Origin: Gammaproteobacteria bacterium | GTDB taxonomy: Bacteria; Pseudomonadota; Gammaproteobacteria; UBA9214 | Direction of reading: 5' to 3' | NCBI GenBank assembly: GCA_020344335.1 | Contig: CP070821.1 | Location: forward strand, 2,006,921-2,042,611 | DNA length: 35,691 nt | Shown: one piece after another, positions 7,551-16,374 of the stretch | Position numbering within the stretch: the first letter of the stretch is position 1 | Layout of the letters: each line of letters starts with the position of its first letter | Notes under the pieces: generated by a model | The model's input: only the letters and a program-made list of their open reading frames with translations | What the model was told of the DNA's origin: nothing | Database searches by the model: none | Translations under genes and position numbers: made by a program

Positions 7551-8471
7551 ATGACAGCGATACTCGACGAGATCATCGACCGGCTTGGCAGGATAATCCT
7601 GGGGAAACAGCATCAACTGCGCCTGGCGCTGGCCTGCCTGCTGGCGCGGGGACATTTGCTGATCGAAGACCTGCCCGGCGTCGGCAAGACCACACTGGCG
7701 CATTCCCTGGCAACCGTCCTCGACCTGCACTACCAGCGTATCCAGTTTACCAGCGACCTGCTGCCGGCTGACATCCTGGGGGTTTCCATATACGATCGTG
7801 AAACCGGCAGTTTCCATTTTCACAACGGCCCGGTGTTTTCCAACATTGTACTCGCCGATGAAATCAATCGTGCCACTCCCAAGGCACAGAGTGCATTACT
7901 GGAAGCCATGGAAGAACACCAGATCAGTATCGAGGGGGAAACCCGCGCCTTGCCGGAACCGTTTTTTGTAATCGCCACACAAAACCCGGCCCACCAGGTC
8001 GGCACGTTCCCCCTGCCGGAGTCACAGCTGGACCGCTTCCTGATGAGTATCGAACTGGGATACCCGGACGCGGCAGCGGAACGCCTGCTGCTACAGGGGC
8101 AGGACCGGCGCACACTGCTGGCCGAAATCGAACCGGCGTTGTCTGCCGCTGAATTGCGGGAACTGCAGGCACAGGTCGATGACGTGCACGCGGCCGATGC
8201 CCTGCTGGATTACCTGCAGGCACTGCTGGACTACAGCCGGCACTCGCCGCACTACCGGCACGGACTGTCACCACGCGCCGGACTGGCGCTGCTGCGCAGC
8301 GCCAAGGCATGGGCTTTCCTGCATGGACGCCGGATGGTCCTGCCGGAAGACCTGCAGGCTGTTCTGCCAGCCGTGATCTCTCACCGGCTGCAGCCGGCGA
8401 GCGGCCAGCCCGAAATCCTCTCCACCGGGGAGCACATACACCGGATGATTGAAACGGTCCCGGTAACCTGA
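7551..8471 (+). CDS. MoxR-family AAA+ ATPase
   Basis: 306-residue AAA+ ATPase of the MoxR group, chaperone-like proteins encoded next to DUF58 proteins and involved in assembly or activation of partner complexes. The P-loop DLPGVGKTT is at about residues 40-48. Walker B is VLADEINRATPKAQSALLEAMEE and sensor 1 is VIATQNPAHQVGTFPLPESQLDRF, both classic MoxR motifs. ATG at 7551 was chosen over an in-frame TTG at 7491 because the intervening residues are not family-like. It is first in a three-gene operon with a DUF58 protein and a transglutaminase. Confidence 0.93.
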   Translation: MTAILDEIIDRLGRIILGKQHQLRLALACLLARGHLLIEDLPGVGKTTLAHSLATVLDLHYQRIQFTSDLLPADILGVSIYDRETGSFHFHNGPVFSNIVLADEINRATPKAQSALLEAMEEHQISIEGETRALPEPFFVIATQNPAHQVGTFPLPESQLDRFLMSIELGYPDAAAERLLLQGQDRRTLLAEIEPALSAAELRELQAQVDDVHAADALLDYLQALLDYSRHSPHYRHGLSPRAGLALLRSAKAWAFLHGRRMVLPEDLQAVLPAVISHRLQPASGQPEILSTGEHIHRMIETVPVT

Positions 8472-8576
8472 CTGCAACACGCAGGCTTGCCATGCACGCC
8501 ATTCAGACTGAATACACAGACAAGCGCACCCTGTAGCACGCAAGCAGCCAGCGATGGTGATTACCTGACACGAGAC

Positions 8577-9551
8577 ATGCAAACCCTGACGCTGCGCGAC
8601 CGCTTCAGACTCGCACGATTCACGCGGGGCCTTGGCACCGAGCCCGGTCCGGTGACGCTGGAACGTTCCCGGATCTTCATTCTGCCTACCACAACCGGGT
8701 TGATGTTTGCCATGGTACTGCTTGTCATGTTGCTGGGATCGATCAACTACACGAACAACATGGGATACATGTTCTCATTCCTGCTGGGCAGCATGGCACT
8801 GGTTTCCATATTTCATACCTACCGGAACCTGGCGGGTCTGCGTTTTTCCATGGGCAAGGCGACACCGGTATTTGCCGGTGAACGTGCCGGCTTTGATATC
8901 CGGGTAAGCAATCCGTCGCCGTATACCCATTATGCCATTGAGCTGATTGTTGGCGGCGAACCACCGGTCAGTGTTGATCTCGAACCCGGCCATGAAAAGA
9001 CAGTCACTGTATACCGGCCAACGACCAGTCGCGGTCTCCAGCCACTGGGACGCTGGAAAGTCTCATCGACAGTCCCGCTGGGCCTGTTTTGCGCCTGGGC
9101 ACACCTCGACTTGCACGGGAATTGCGTGGTCTACCCGCGTCCCGGCCCGCGGCGCCCGGTGCCGCAAACCGCGGTCTATAAACCGAACCAGTCCGGTGAC
9201 AAGGGCCGTGGTGTGGATGACTTCGCCTGTTTTCGTCCCTACAGGCCCGGGGACTCGCCGCGACACCTGTTCTGGAAGGCCGTAGCGCGCGAGCAGCCAC
9301 TACTGGTAAAGCAGTTCGGCGGCGACCGTGCCGATGAACTCTGGCTTGACTGGCATGACCTGCGCGACCTCGATACCGAGGCACGCCTGAGCCAGTTGTG
9401 CCGTTGGGTGCTCGATGCGGAACAGCAACAGTTGCGCTACGGATTGCACCTGCCCGGCCTGCAGCTGGAGATGGACCGTGGCAGCGAACACCGGCACCAC
9501 TGCCTGCAGGCACTGGCACAATTCCGGCTCCCTCCCCCGGCCGATGACTGA
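8577..9551 (+). CDS. DUF58 domain protein
   Basis: 324-residue membrane-anchored protein. Two hydrophobic segments near the N-terminus (TTTGLMFAMVLLVMLLGSINY and the following GYMFSFLLGSMALVSIF) are followed by the DUF58 domain, with its hallmark FRPYRPGDSPRHLFWKAVAR beginning at about residue 219. DUF58 proteins are the usual partners of MoxR ATPases. ATG at 8577 is preferred; an in-frame TTG at 8487 would add 30 polar residues. The stop overlaps the transglutaminase start. Function in the cell is unproven; cell-envelope assembly is the usual suggestion. Confidence 0.88.
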   Translation: MQTLTLRDRFRLARFTRGLGTEPGPVTLERSRIFILPTTTGLMFAMVLLVMLLGSINYTNNMGYMFSFLLGSMALVSIFHTYRNLAGLRFSMGKATPVFAGERAGFDIRVSNPSPYTHYAIELIVGGEPPVSVDLEPGHEKTVTVYRPTTSRGLQPLGRWKVSSTVPLGLFCAWAHLDLHGNCVVYPRPGPRRPVPQTAVYKPNQSGDKGRGVDDFACFRPYRPGDSPRHLFWKAVAREQPLLVKQFGGDRADELWLDWHDLRDLDTEARLSQLCRWVLDAEQQQLRYGLHLPGLQLEMDRGSEHRHHCLQALAQFRLPPPADD

Positions 9552-11553
9552 CCCATCCCTGACTGTCCGCTCGCGCAGCTGGTTGCTGGTATCAACAGGA
9601 CTGGCGCTCCTGCCGCATGCCTGGCACCTGCCGGTCTGGGTGACAGTGTTCGTAGTCGGCATCGGGCTGCTCTACCGATACACATTGCAGGCGCCGCAAC
9701 ATACCGTGCCACGGTTCCTGGTCCTTGCGCTCACCCTGGCCGGGGCGGCCGGCGTGCTATGGCAGTATGGAACCCTGCTGGGTAGAAACGCCGGCGTCAC
9801 ATTGCTGGTCATCATGCTGTCCCTGAAACTACTCGAAGCGCAGCGGCCGCGAGACGCCCGACTGGTCATTTTTACCAGTTACTTCGTGGTCATCACCAAT
9901 TTTCTGTTTACGGAGACGCCCCTGATCGCGTTGTACATGTTTGCCATCACCATCGTCATCACGGCAACGCTCTCTGTCGTGACCCATGACAGCGACATCC
10001 GCCCGGCGCACAATCACCTGCGCCTGGCCGGCACCCTGCTGCTGCAGGCATTGCCGGTAATGCTGGTGCTGTTCATTTTCTTCCCGCGCATTATCGGACC
10101 GATCTGGGGTTTGCCGAAGGATGCCCATGCCGGGGTCACAGGCCTGAGTGGCAGTATGAGTCCCGGGGCCATCAGTCGGCTGGTCGAGTCGGGAGCCACC
10201 GCGTTTCGCGCCAGCTTCAGCGGCCCCGTCCCGGCACCGGAACAGCGCTACTGGCGCGGTCCCGTACTGTGGAAAACCGACGGCCGGACCTGGACAACCG
10301 GCGCTTTTGTTCTGCTGGCACCGGCCTCCAAGGCCCTGCTGCAACCGCAAGGCGACCCCGTTCAGCAGGAGATCACCCTCGAAAGCCACAACAAACGCTG
10401 GCTGCTCGCACTTGATCGTCCGTATGCCATATCGATACCCGCAACCCGTACCGTCGGGTCCGAATGGCTTGCCCCGAAAGCGGTACGCGAGCGCATACGC
10501 TATGCGGTGACATCCTACACCGATTACCGCACCGGCGACCTGAATCCGGTACTGCGAAAGGCTGCCCTGCAATTACCGGAGAACCTGAGTGAGCGCCTGC
10601 GGGAACTCGCGCAACACTGGCGCCACAATGCAAGTGACCGGGCAGTCATCCGGAAGGCACTGGAATATTTTCACAACGAGCCGTTTATCTACACCCTGAC
10701 GCCACCACCGCTCGATGAAGATCCCATGGATGAGTTCCTGTTCGAGACCCGGCGTGGTTTCTGCGAACATTACACTGCCGCATTTGTGCTGCTGATGCGC
10801 AGCGCCGGTATACCGGCCCGTGTCGTCACCGGTTACCAGGGTGGTGAATACAATCCTGTTGGCGAATACATGCTGGTACGCCAGTCGGATGCCCACGCCT
10901 GGGCTGAGGTCTGGTTGCCCGATACCGGCTGGGAACGTGTCGACCCGACCGCGGCGGTTGCACCCGAACGCATTGAACATGCCCTCGACCTGAGTGCCCA
11001 GGACAGCGGTGCACCGGTACGCTTCCGCTTGATCGAAGGCGGGCTGCTCTCCAGTGGCTTGCGTGGTCTGCGTTATGCGCTGGACACCCTCAACAATAGC
11101 TGGAACCAGTGGGTATTGTCCTACGGCCCGGGACGCCAGCGCGAACTATTGGCCGCACTGGGCATGCAACAGGCCAACTGGAAGGCCATGGTGCTGGTAC
11201 TCGCAGGATTGATCAGCGTATTTTTGCTGGGCATAGCTGCCTGGATGTTCCTAAGGAAACCACACCGGTCAGATCCTGTGGTGCAAGTCTGGAATACCTA
11301 CTGTCGACGACTGGGCCAGCTGGGCATGCAGCGCAAGCCGTGGGAAGGACCGCGGGATTATTCACGCCGGGTGGCGGCATACCGCCCGGAACTCGCCAGT
11401 CAGGTCAACCCGATTACCGATATCTACATCAGACTGCGCTATGACAACCCGGAAAACCCGACAGGACTGCTGACCCAACTGCAACGTCGCGTCAGACAGT
11501 ACACAGGCCGTGCAAAAAGAAAGCGCACACCACCGGACAAGCCGGCAGATTGA
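9544..11553 (+). CDS. TgpA-like membrane transglutaminase (DUF3488 plus transglutaminase domain)
   Basis: 669-residue protein. The N-terminal third has about six hydrophobic membrane segments (DUF3488 region). The periplasmic part carries the transglutaminase triad: Cys407 in RRGFCEHYTAAF, His451 in DAHAWAEVW and Asp467 in RVDPTAA. A late membrane helix (MVLVLAGLISVFLLGIAAWMF) precedes a cytoplasmic C-terminal domain. This matches Pseudomonas TgpA, which also lies downstream of moxR and DUF58 genes. ATG at 9544 overlaps the DUF58 stop by 8 bases, and upstream in-frame sequence is only the DUF58 shadow. It ends the operon. Confidence 0.92.
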   Translation: MTDPSLTVRSRSWLLVSTGLALLPHAWHLPVWVTVFVVGIGLLYRYTLQAPQHTVPRFLVLALTLAGAAGVLWQYGTLLGRNAGVTLLVIMLSLKLLEAQRPRDARLVIFTSYFVVITNFLFTETPLIALYMFAITIVITATLSVVTHDSDIRPAHNHLRLAGTLLLQALPVMLVLFIFFPRIIGPIWGLPKDAHAGVTGLSGSMSPGAISRLVESGATAFRASFSGPVPAPEQRYWRGPVLWKTDGRTWTTGAFVLLAPASKALLQPQGDPVQQEITLESHNKRWLLALDRPYAISIPATRTVGSEWLAPKAVRERIRYAVTSYTDYRTGDLNPVLRKAALQLPENLSERLRELAQHWRHNASDRAVIRKALEYFHNEPFIYTLTPPPLDEDPMDEFLFETRRGFCEHYTAAFVLLMRSAGIPARVVTGYQGGEYNPVGEYMLVRQSDAHAWAEVWLPDTGWERVDPTAAVAPERIEHALDLSAQDSGAPVRFRLIEGGLLSSGLRGLRYALDTLNNSWNQWVLSYGPGRQRELLAALGMQQANWKAMVLVLAGLISVFLLGIAAWMFLRKPHRSDPVVQVWNTYCRRLGQLGMQRKPWEGPRDYSRRVAAYRPELASQVNPITDIYIRLRYDNPENPTGLLTQLQRRVRQYTGRAKRKRTPPDKPAD

Positions 11554-12129
11554 TCCCTTCCGGTGACGCGAACATTCGTGGTACCCGCCATTAATCAGTA
11601 GCCTGCATTCTCGTTACGGTAGACACGGCGCGCCCTGCCGTGGCATGCCAGTAAAATCAGGGTCCCCTGACGAAATTCGCCGGCAACCATGCAAATGGCA
11701 AGCGGACAGCCCACGGGGCAGTTATCGATGCGGACCCCGCAAGACCGAGAAATCTATGAAAACCTTTTGTTCTACAGTTAATTACGTATTTCTGGCTGAT
11801 GTCTGCACCAGTGCATTGATGAAACACCCAAGTTTCAGAACTAGTTGATTTGTAATGCCAAGAGGCGCATATTGTCGCGTATTAGGAGCAGATACCCCCA
11901 ATACTGCAACAGTGATGACTACCCCTGTTGCAGGCATTGTCAGTTGGTACTACCTGCTGGCTGTATGGCAAAACAGCACCGCCGTCCGTCACGGACGCCG
12001 GTTTGCATCGGTATCCTCCACTAGAACAACATCATAGAAGAACGGCACACAGGGTCAGTTGCAGGCAACAAGACCACGGCCGGCAAAACAACAAACCCGG
12101 GGCACCCGGAAAAAGAAGAGGTTCACATT
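11554..12129. other. Intergenic region before the sigma54 activator gene
   Basis: About 576 bp without a convincing gene. Short open frames here lack family features or ribosome binding sites. Visible elements are a hairpin CACGGC-N7-GCCGTG (11624-11642) that may end the moxR operon transcript, a perfect palindrome TGGCATGCCA (11641-11650) and a small hairpin CGTCCG-TCA-CGGACG (11983-11997). AGAGG about 8 bases before ATG 12130 serves as ribosome binding site for the activator. No clear promoter hexamers were found. Confidence 0.5.
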
Positions 12130-14082
12130 ATGCAGATGAGTGAAGCCCATTCGCAGCACCGTGAGCGCGTTTTCTCGGTGATAACAAACAGTAACAGCGG
12201 GAAAACGGTCAGAAGACTGATTTCCAACTCCTGGAAACGCTGTGTCAACGAATACGGGCTGGATCCGGTGGAGTCCCGCGAGCCCACTTTCGTTGAAACC
12301 TCGTTCCTGCAGGAACGCCAGGAATCTCTTGATACCCTCCTGGAGATCGCCCGCGTCGAGATGGCCAACCTCTACCAGCAGATTGCCAACACGGGACACT
12401 CCGTACTGCTGACTGATGACTCCGGCATGATCATCCACTATACCGGTGATCCAAGCTTCGACTCGGCAGCCGCAAAACGGGGCCTGCAGGAGGGTGCAAT
12501 CTGGTCCGAGAAGACTCAGGGCACCAACGGCATGGGTACCTGCCTTGCCGAACAGAAGCCCGTCGTCGTACACCATGAAGAGCATTTCTTTGCCAACAAC
12601 CTGAACATCAGCTGCACCGCATCGCCGATTATCGATCCGAATGGCAAGATCCTCGGTGTCCTGGATGCCTCAAGTGAATCGAGCCGGGCACAGGAACACA
12701 CCATGGCCCTGGTGAACATGTCTGCCAAGACCATCGAAAATCGCATTTTTCTCTGCATGTTCAAAAACCACATCATTATCCGTTTTCACAGCCGCCCCGA
12801 ATTCGTCAACACACTCGGGGAAGGGCTGATCGCATTCCAGAGTAATGGCACCATCCTTGCCGCCAACAGCAATGCCCTCTTCCAGCTGGATTTCAAGTCG
12901 ATTGATGATTTGCGCGCGCACAAGATAGAGGACCTGTTCGACAGTCAACTGTATCAGTTGCTGCATCGCTCGCCCAACACCTCGTTGCGTGCAGTACCTA
13001 TCCATGAAATCAAGCATGCAAGGCGATTTTTTGCCATTGTCCAGGTCCCCGAGTCCGGTCAATACTTCCCCGGCCACTCGGCCTGCAAGGACGTCTGGAC
13101 AGACCCGCTTCCCGCGCCCAGCCTTCTCACCCGGCTGGAATTCGGTGACCATTACATGGCGCAGAATATTCGTATTGCGCAGCGCGTCCTGGACCGGGAT
13201 ATTCCCATTTTGCTCAAGGGTGAGAGCGGTACCGGCAAAGGCGTTTTTGCCAAGGCAATTCACATGTCCAGCCAGCGTGCCGACAAGCCCTTTGTCGCAA
13301 TCAACTGCGCTTCCATCCCCGAGTCCCTGATCGAAAGTGAACTGTTCGGTTACAAGGCCGGCGCCTTCACCGGCGCAAACCGCCAGGGCAGCCAGGGCAA
13401 GATCATGCAGGCAGACGGCGGTACGCTGTTTCTCGACGAGATCGGCGATATGCCACTATCACTGCAGGCCCGCCTCTTGCGGGTTCTCGAGGAAAAGGAG
13501 GTGGTTCCTCTGGGTGGACATACACCGCTGATGGTTGACATCAACATCATCAGTGCCACACACCGTAACCTGCAGGACATGGTGGTGGATGGTGACTTCC
13601 GGGAAGACCTCTATTACCGCCTGCAGGGGGTCAAGATCACCCTGCCACCACTGCGGGAACGATCCGACAGGTACAATCTGGTCAAGCATCTTATCGGGCT
13701 CGAAACCCAGGTCAGCTCGCCGGTACAGATCGAGGAAGAGGTCATCGACCAGCTCTGCAGCTATTACTGGCCCGGCAATATCCGCCAGCTGCGCAACGCC
13801 CTGCGGACCATGCTGGCACTCGCGGAAACCAATCACATCACCGCCGAGGACATGATCGATGACCTGTTCCGGGAAGCCCGCACCACCCCGGACACCACCC
13901 CCGGGGAACCCAGGAGCGAGACAGAAACCCTCGACCCCCTGCGCAATGCCGAGCGCGATGCCTTGCTGCAGGAACTCGAGCGACATCGCTGGAACATAAC
14001 CGCGGCTGCAAAACGACTCGACCTGAGCCGTAATACCCTGTACAGAAAAATGAAACGCTGTGGAATCTCGCTGCCCAGGTGA
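12130..14082 (+). CDS. Sigma54-dependent transcriptional activator, AcoR-like
   Basis: 650-residue bacterial enhancer-binding protein. An N-terminal GAF-type sensory region (about residues 65-200, with TQGTNGMGTCLAEQKPVVVHHEEHF as in AcoR) and a PAS-like segment (about 215-320) precede a sigma54-interacting AAA+ domain: P-loop GESGTGKG at 364-371, GAFTGA at 411-416, Walker B GGTLFLDEIGDM and WPGNIRQLRN. A Fis-type helix-turn-helix (HRWNITAAAKRLDLSRNTLYRKMKR) ends the protein. An intact GAFTGA loop means it should contact sigma54. The P-loop ends GKG rather than the usual GKE. Just downstream are two tandem sigma54 promoters facing the C1 operon, so it is very likely their activator. The inducer is unknown; a C1 compound is an inference. 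Confidence 0.93.
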   Translation: MQMSEAHSQHRERVFSVITNSNSGKTVRRLISNSWKRCVNEYGLDPVESREPTFVETSFLQERQESLDTLLEIARVEMANLYQQIANTGHSVLLTDDSGMIIHYTGDPSFDSAAAKRGLQEGAIWSEKTQGTNGMGTCLAEQKPVVVHHEEHFFANNLNISCTASPIIDPNGKILGVLDASSESSRAQEHTMALVNMSAKTIENRIFLCMFKNHIIIRFHSRPEFVNTLGEGLIAFQSNGTILAANSNALFQLDFKSIDDLRAHKIEDLFDSQLYQLLHRSPNTSLRAVPIHEIKHARRFFAIVQVPESGQYFPGHSACKDVWTDPLPAPSLLTRLEFGDHYMAQNIRIAQRVLDRDIPILLKGESGTGKGVFAKAIHMSSQRADKPFVAINCASIPESLIESELFGYKAGAFTGANRQGSQGKIMQADGGTLFLDEIGDMPLSLQARLLRVLEEKEVVPLGGHTPLMVDINIISATHRNLQDMVVDGDFREDLYYRLQGVKITLPPLRERSDRYNLVKHLIGLETQVSSPVQIEEEVIDQLCSYYWPGNIRQLRNALRTMLALAETNHITAEDMIDDLFREARTTPDTTPGEPRSETETLDPLRNAERDALLQELERHRWNITAAAKRLDLSRNTLYRKMKRCGISLPR

Positions 14083-14179
14083 TGCAGTGTTGCAAGATAC
14101 ACCAAGCACCACTGTGGCCTGTTCCATCCCTGACACACTGGACTGTTTCGCTTTGAGTGCAAGTGCCGGCCCCGCGTAC

Positions 14180-14195
14180 TGGTATGTAACTTGCC
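14180..14195 (+). promoter_or_regulatory. Sigma54 (-24/-12) promoter, first tandem copy
   Basis: TGGTATGTAACTTGCC matches the sigma54 consensus TGGYRYG-N4-TTGC, with the invariant GG (14181-14182) and GC (14193-14194) exactly 10 bases apart. Predicted start is near 14206. It is one half of a perfect 20-bp tandem duplication (14175-14194 and 14195-14214). Confidence 0.75.
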
Positions 14196-14199
14196 GTAC

Positions 14200-14215
14200 T
14201 GGTATGTAACTTGCA
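14200..14215 (+). promoter_or_regulatory. Sigma54 (-24/-12) promoter, second tandem copy
   Basis: TGGTATGTAACTTGCA is the better of the two copies because it ends in TTGCA (TTGCW). GG is at 14201-14202 and GC at 14213-14214. Predicted start is near 14226, giving a leader of about 215 bases before the flavoprotein ATG at 14441. The AcoR-like activator gene ends about 120 bases upstream. A GTGT-N8-ACAC inverted repeat at 14087-14102 and CTGACACACT at 14130-14139 are possible activator sites. Confidence 0.8.
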
Positions 14216-14440
14216 AAGTATCAGAATAATGAAAACAGATCGGGAGGAGCGGTAGAGTGATATCCCCTGCAAACGATTTCGCTGAAAGGGCAGACGATGG
14301 CGTGTTGCTCTCCAGCGCGACTCACTTCATCACCGGAGACAAAAGTTGCGAGAACTCGAACACCCACAACACCACCATGTTTGACATTGCCGTTCAGGAA
14401 GCAGATCAACAACGGGATTTTTCCCGGCAAGTGACAGGCC

Positions 14441-15091
14441 ATGCCAGCTAGACCAAAGACAAGTCGTCTTGCCTGGGCGCTGACCGGCTCGGGACACTAC
14501 CTGCGCGAGTGCCTGGCAATAGCGCAGCAACTCGACAATATCGACCTTTTCCTGAGTGGTGCTGCAGCAGAAGTACTCTATATGTACGGCTACCGGCTCG
14601 AGGAATTGCGGAATGAAATGCGGATCTACCGGGACCAGACAGACTGCGCTGCGCCGGTCGGCCTGTTTTATGAAGGGCACTACCATGCCATGGTCATTGC
14701 ACCCGCTACCTCCAACACGGTCGCGAAATGTGTCTGGGGCATTTCGGACACACTGGTCACCAATATCTTCGCCCAGGCCGGCAAGTGCCAGATACCATCG
14801 GTAGTATTTGCCTGTGATACGGCACCCGAACTGGAGAGTGAAGCACCGAACGGCACTGTAAAGGTTTACCCCCGCCAGGTAGACCTGCTCAATGTAGAGC
14901 GCCTGCGTGAGTTTGAATTCACGCAGGTGGTGAGCGACATCCCGCAGTTACGTCAGGCGATCGAGGGTATGAATCCATGTCTGAGCGCATCCTCTTTCAG
15001 ACCGGCAAGCTGGCGGAAAAGAACCTGCAAAGAGTCCTGCAGGAGATACAGCCGGTCTCGTTCACCACCGAGGTCTGCGAGCTGGGTTTAA
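14441..15091 (+). CDS. Archaeal-type flavoprotein, probable dihydromethanopterin reductase (DmrB-like)
   Basis: FMN-binding flavoprotein-domain protein of the type found in methylotroph H4MPT clusters; homologues reduce dihydromethanopterin to H4MPT in the last step of cofactor synthesis. Features include LAWALTGSGHYLRECL at the N-terminus, then MVIAPATSNTVAKCVWGISDTLVTNIFAQA, the flavin-binding segment. The family-like body ends at about residue 178. The final 38 residues, rich in Arg and Ser, come from reading the next gene in the wrong frame, because no stop occurs before 15091. The tail may be a real extension or the effect of a lost stop or small indel. It is first in the sigma54-driven operon. 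The specific reaction is inferred from context and homology. Confidence 0.8.
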   Translation: MPARPKTSRLAWALTGSGHYLRECLAIAQQLDNIDLFLSGAAAEVLYMYGYRLEELRNEMRIYRDQTDCAAPVGLFYEGHYHAMVIAPATSNTVAKCVWGISDTLVTNIFAQAGKCQIPSVVFACDTAPELESEAPNGTVKVYPRQVDLLNVERLREFEFTQVVSDIPQLRQAIEGMNPCLSASSFRPASWRKRTCKESCRRYSRSRSPPRSASWV

Positions 15092-16374
15092 ATGTCGCCG
15101 GACTGATGACGGCCGACATGATTCAGCGCCGCCTCGAACCGCCCGAAGGGGTCGACCGTATCATCGTGCCCGGTCGCTGCCGTGGAGATCTGGATGCACT
15201 GGGTGACCATCTCGGGATACCGGTCAGACGCGGCCCGGATGAACTCAAGGACCTGCCACAGTACTTCGGGATGGGTGCCGCGGAACCCGATCTCAGCCGC
15301 TATGACATCCGGATATTCGCCGAGATCGTCGATGCGCCCTTTCTGGATATCGATACCATTTTGACCCGTGCCGGGGATTACCAGGCCAGTGGTGCCGACG
15401 TCATTGATATTGGCTGCCTGCCGGACACATCGTTCCCGCACCTGGCCGAGTCGGTACAGGCCCTGCACAGCGCCGGCTTCCGTGTCAGTGTAGATTCGAT
15501 GAACCCGGATGAATTGCTAGCCGGCGGCCTTGCCGGCGCGGATTACCTGCTGAGTCTGCACGAGGACACATTGTGGATTGCCGACGAGGTAGCATCCGTC
15601 CCCGTGCTCATCCCCGGCGAGGCCGGCAATCTGGAATCCGTGCTCCGGGCTATCGACCGGTTGAGTTCAGAAGGACGACCCTGCCTGGCAGACCCCGTCC
15701 TCGATCCGCTGCTGCTCGGGTTCACGGAATCCATTATGCGTTACCGCGAATTGCGTACCCGGCGGCCGGATGTCGAGATCCTCATGGGGGCCGGCAATGT
15801 AACCGAGTTGACCGATGCCGACACCAGTGGCATCAATGCCGTGCTGGCCGGCATCGCCAGCGAACTGGGCATCCGCAACATACTCACTACCCAGGTCAGT
15901 GAACATGCCCGGCGAGTGGTTCACGAGCTGGACATTGCGCGCCGCACCATGTACCTGGCACGCAGGAATAACGAACTGCCGCGCAACCTGGACAGTCGCC
16001 TGCTGACCATTCACGAGCGTGACCCGTTTCCCTACAATCTCGGAGAAATAGAGGAAACCGCGGCTGCGGTTCGCGACCCGAGCTACCGCGTGCAGACCAG
16101 CGCAGATGGTATACACGTTTTCAACCGGGAAGGTCTGCAAACGGCTACCGATCCCTTTTCCCTGTATCCGCAACTGGAGTTCAGGGGCGATGCCGGCCAT
16201 GCCTTCTACATGGGGGCAGAACTGGCGCGTGCCCAGATCGCCTGGCAACTGGGCAAGCGATATGTCCAGGACGAGGAACTGGACTGGGGGTGTGCAGCAG
16301 ACAGGGAGGACGATGACCTTTCCACCCAGACGAGACATGGCTGCACCATGGGCAACACAGGTACCGATTCATGA
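14977..16374 (+). CDS. Dihydropteroate synthase-like protein of H4MPT synthesis (DUF6513-type)
   Basis: 465-residue protein with an N-terminal domain (residues 1 to about 130: VDRIIVPGRCRGDLDALGDHLGIPVRRGPDELKDLP) and a pterin-binding TIM-barrel related to dihydropteroate synthase (GADVIDIGCLPD, RVSVDSMNPDEL, LADPVLDPLLLG, EILMGAGNVTELTDADTSGINAVLAG). DHPS-like proteins of this kind accompany fae, mch and mtdB in methylotrophs and are thought to join the pterin to the ribofuranosyl-aminobenzene unit. It overlaps the flavoprotein frame by 115 bases and the DUF447 gene by 4 (ATGA). Classical folate DHPS is shorter, so the fused N-terminal domain is a useful distinction. Confidence 0.88.
   Translation: MSERILFQTGKLAEKNLQRVLQEIQPVSFTTEVCELGLNVAGLMTADMIQRRLEPPEGVDRIIVPGRCRGDLDALGDHLGIPVRRGPDELKDLPQYFGMGAAEPDLSRYDIRIFAEIVDAPFLDIDTILTRAGDYQASGADVIDIGCLPDTSFPHLAESVQALHSAGFRVSVDSMNPDELLAGGLAGADYLLSLHEDTLWIADEVASVPVLIPGEAGNLESVLRAIDRLSSEGRPCLADPVLDPLLLGFTESIMRYRELRTRRPDVEILMGAGNVTELTDADTSGINAVLAGIASELGIRNILTTQVSEHARRVVHELDIARRTMYLARRNNELPRNLDSRLLTIHERDPFPYNLGEIEETAAAVRDPSYRVQTSADGIHVFNREGLQTATDPFSLYPQLEFRGDAGHAFYMGAELARAQIAWQLGKRYVQDEELDWGCAADREDDDLSTQTRHGCTMGNTGTDS

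Noticed and set aside
11641-11650. TGGCATGCCA as another sigma54 -24 element
   Set aside because: Neither strand has TTGC at the required spacing; it is only a short palindrome.
12055-12585. Minus-strand open frame over the activator gene start
   Set aside because: It is the shadow of the AcoR-like gene; it has no family features.
14257-14451. Small leader peptide gene before the flavoprotein
   Set aside because: No good start site, no attenuator structure found and no family similarity; it probably occurs by chance in the 215-base leader.
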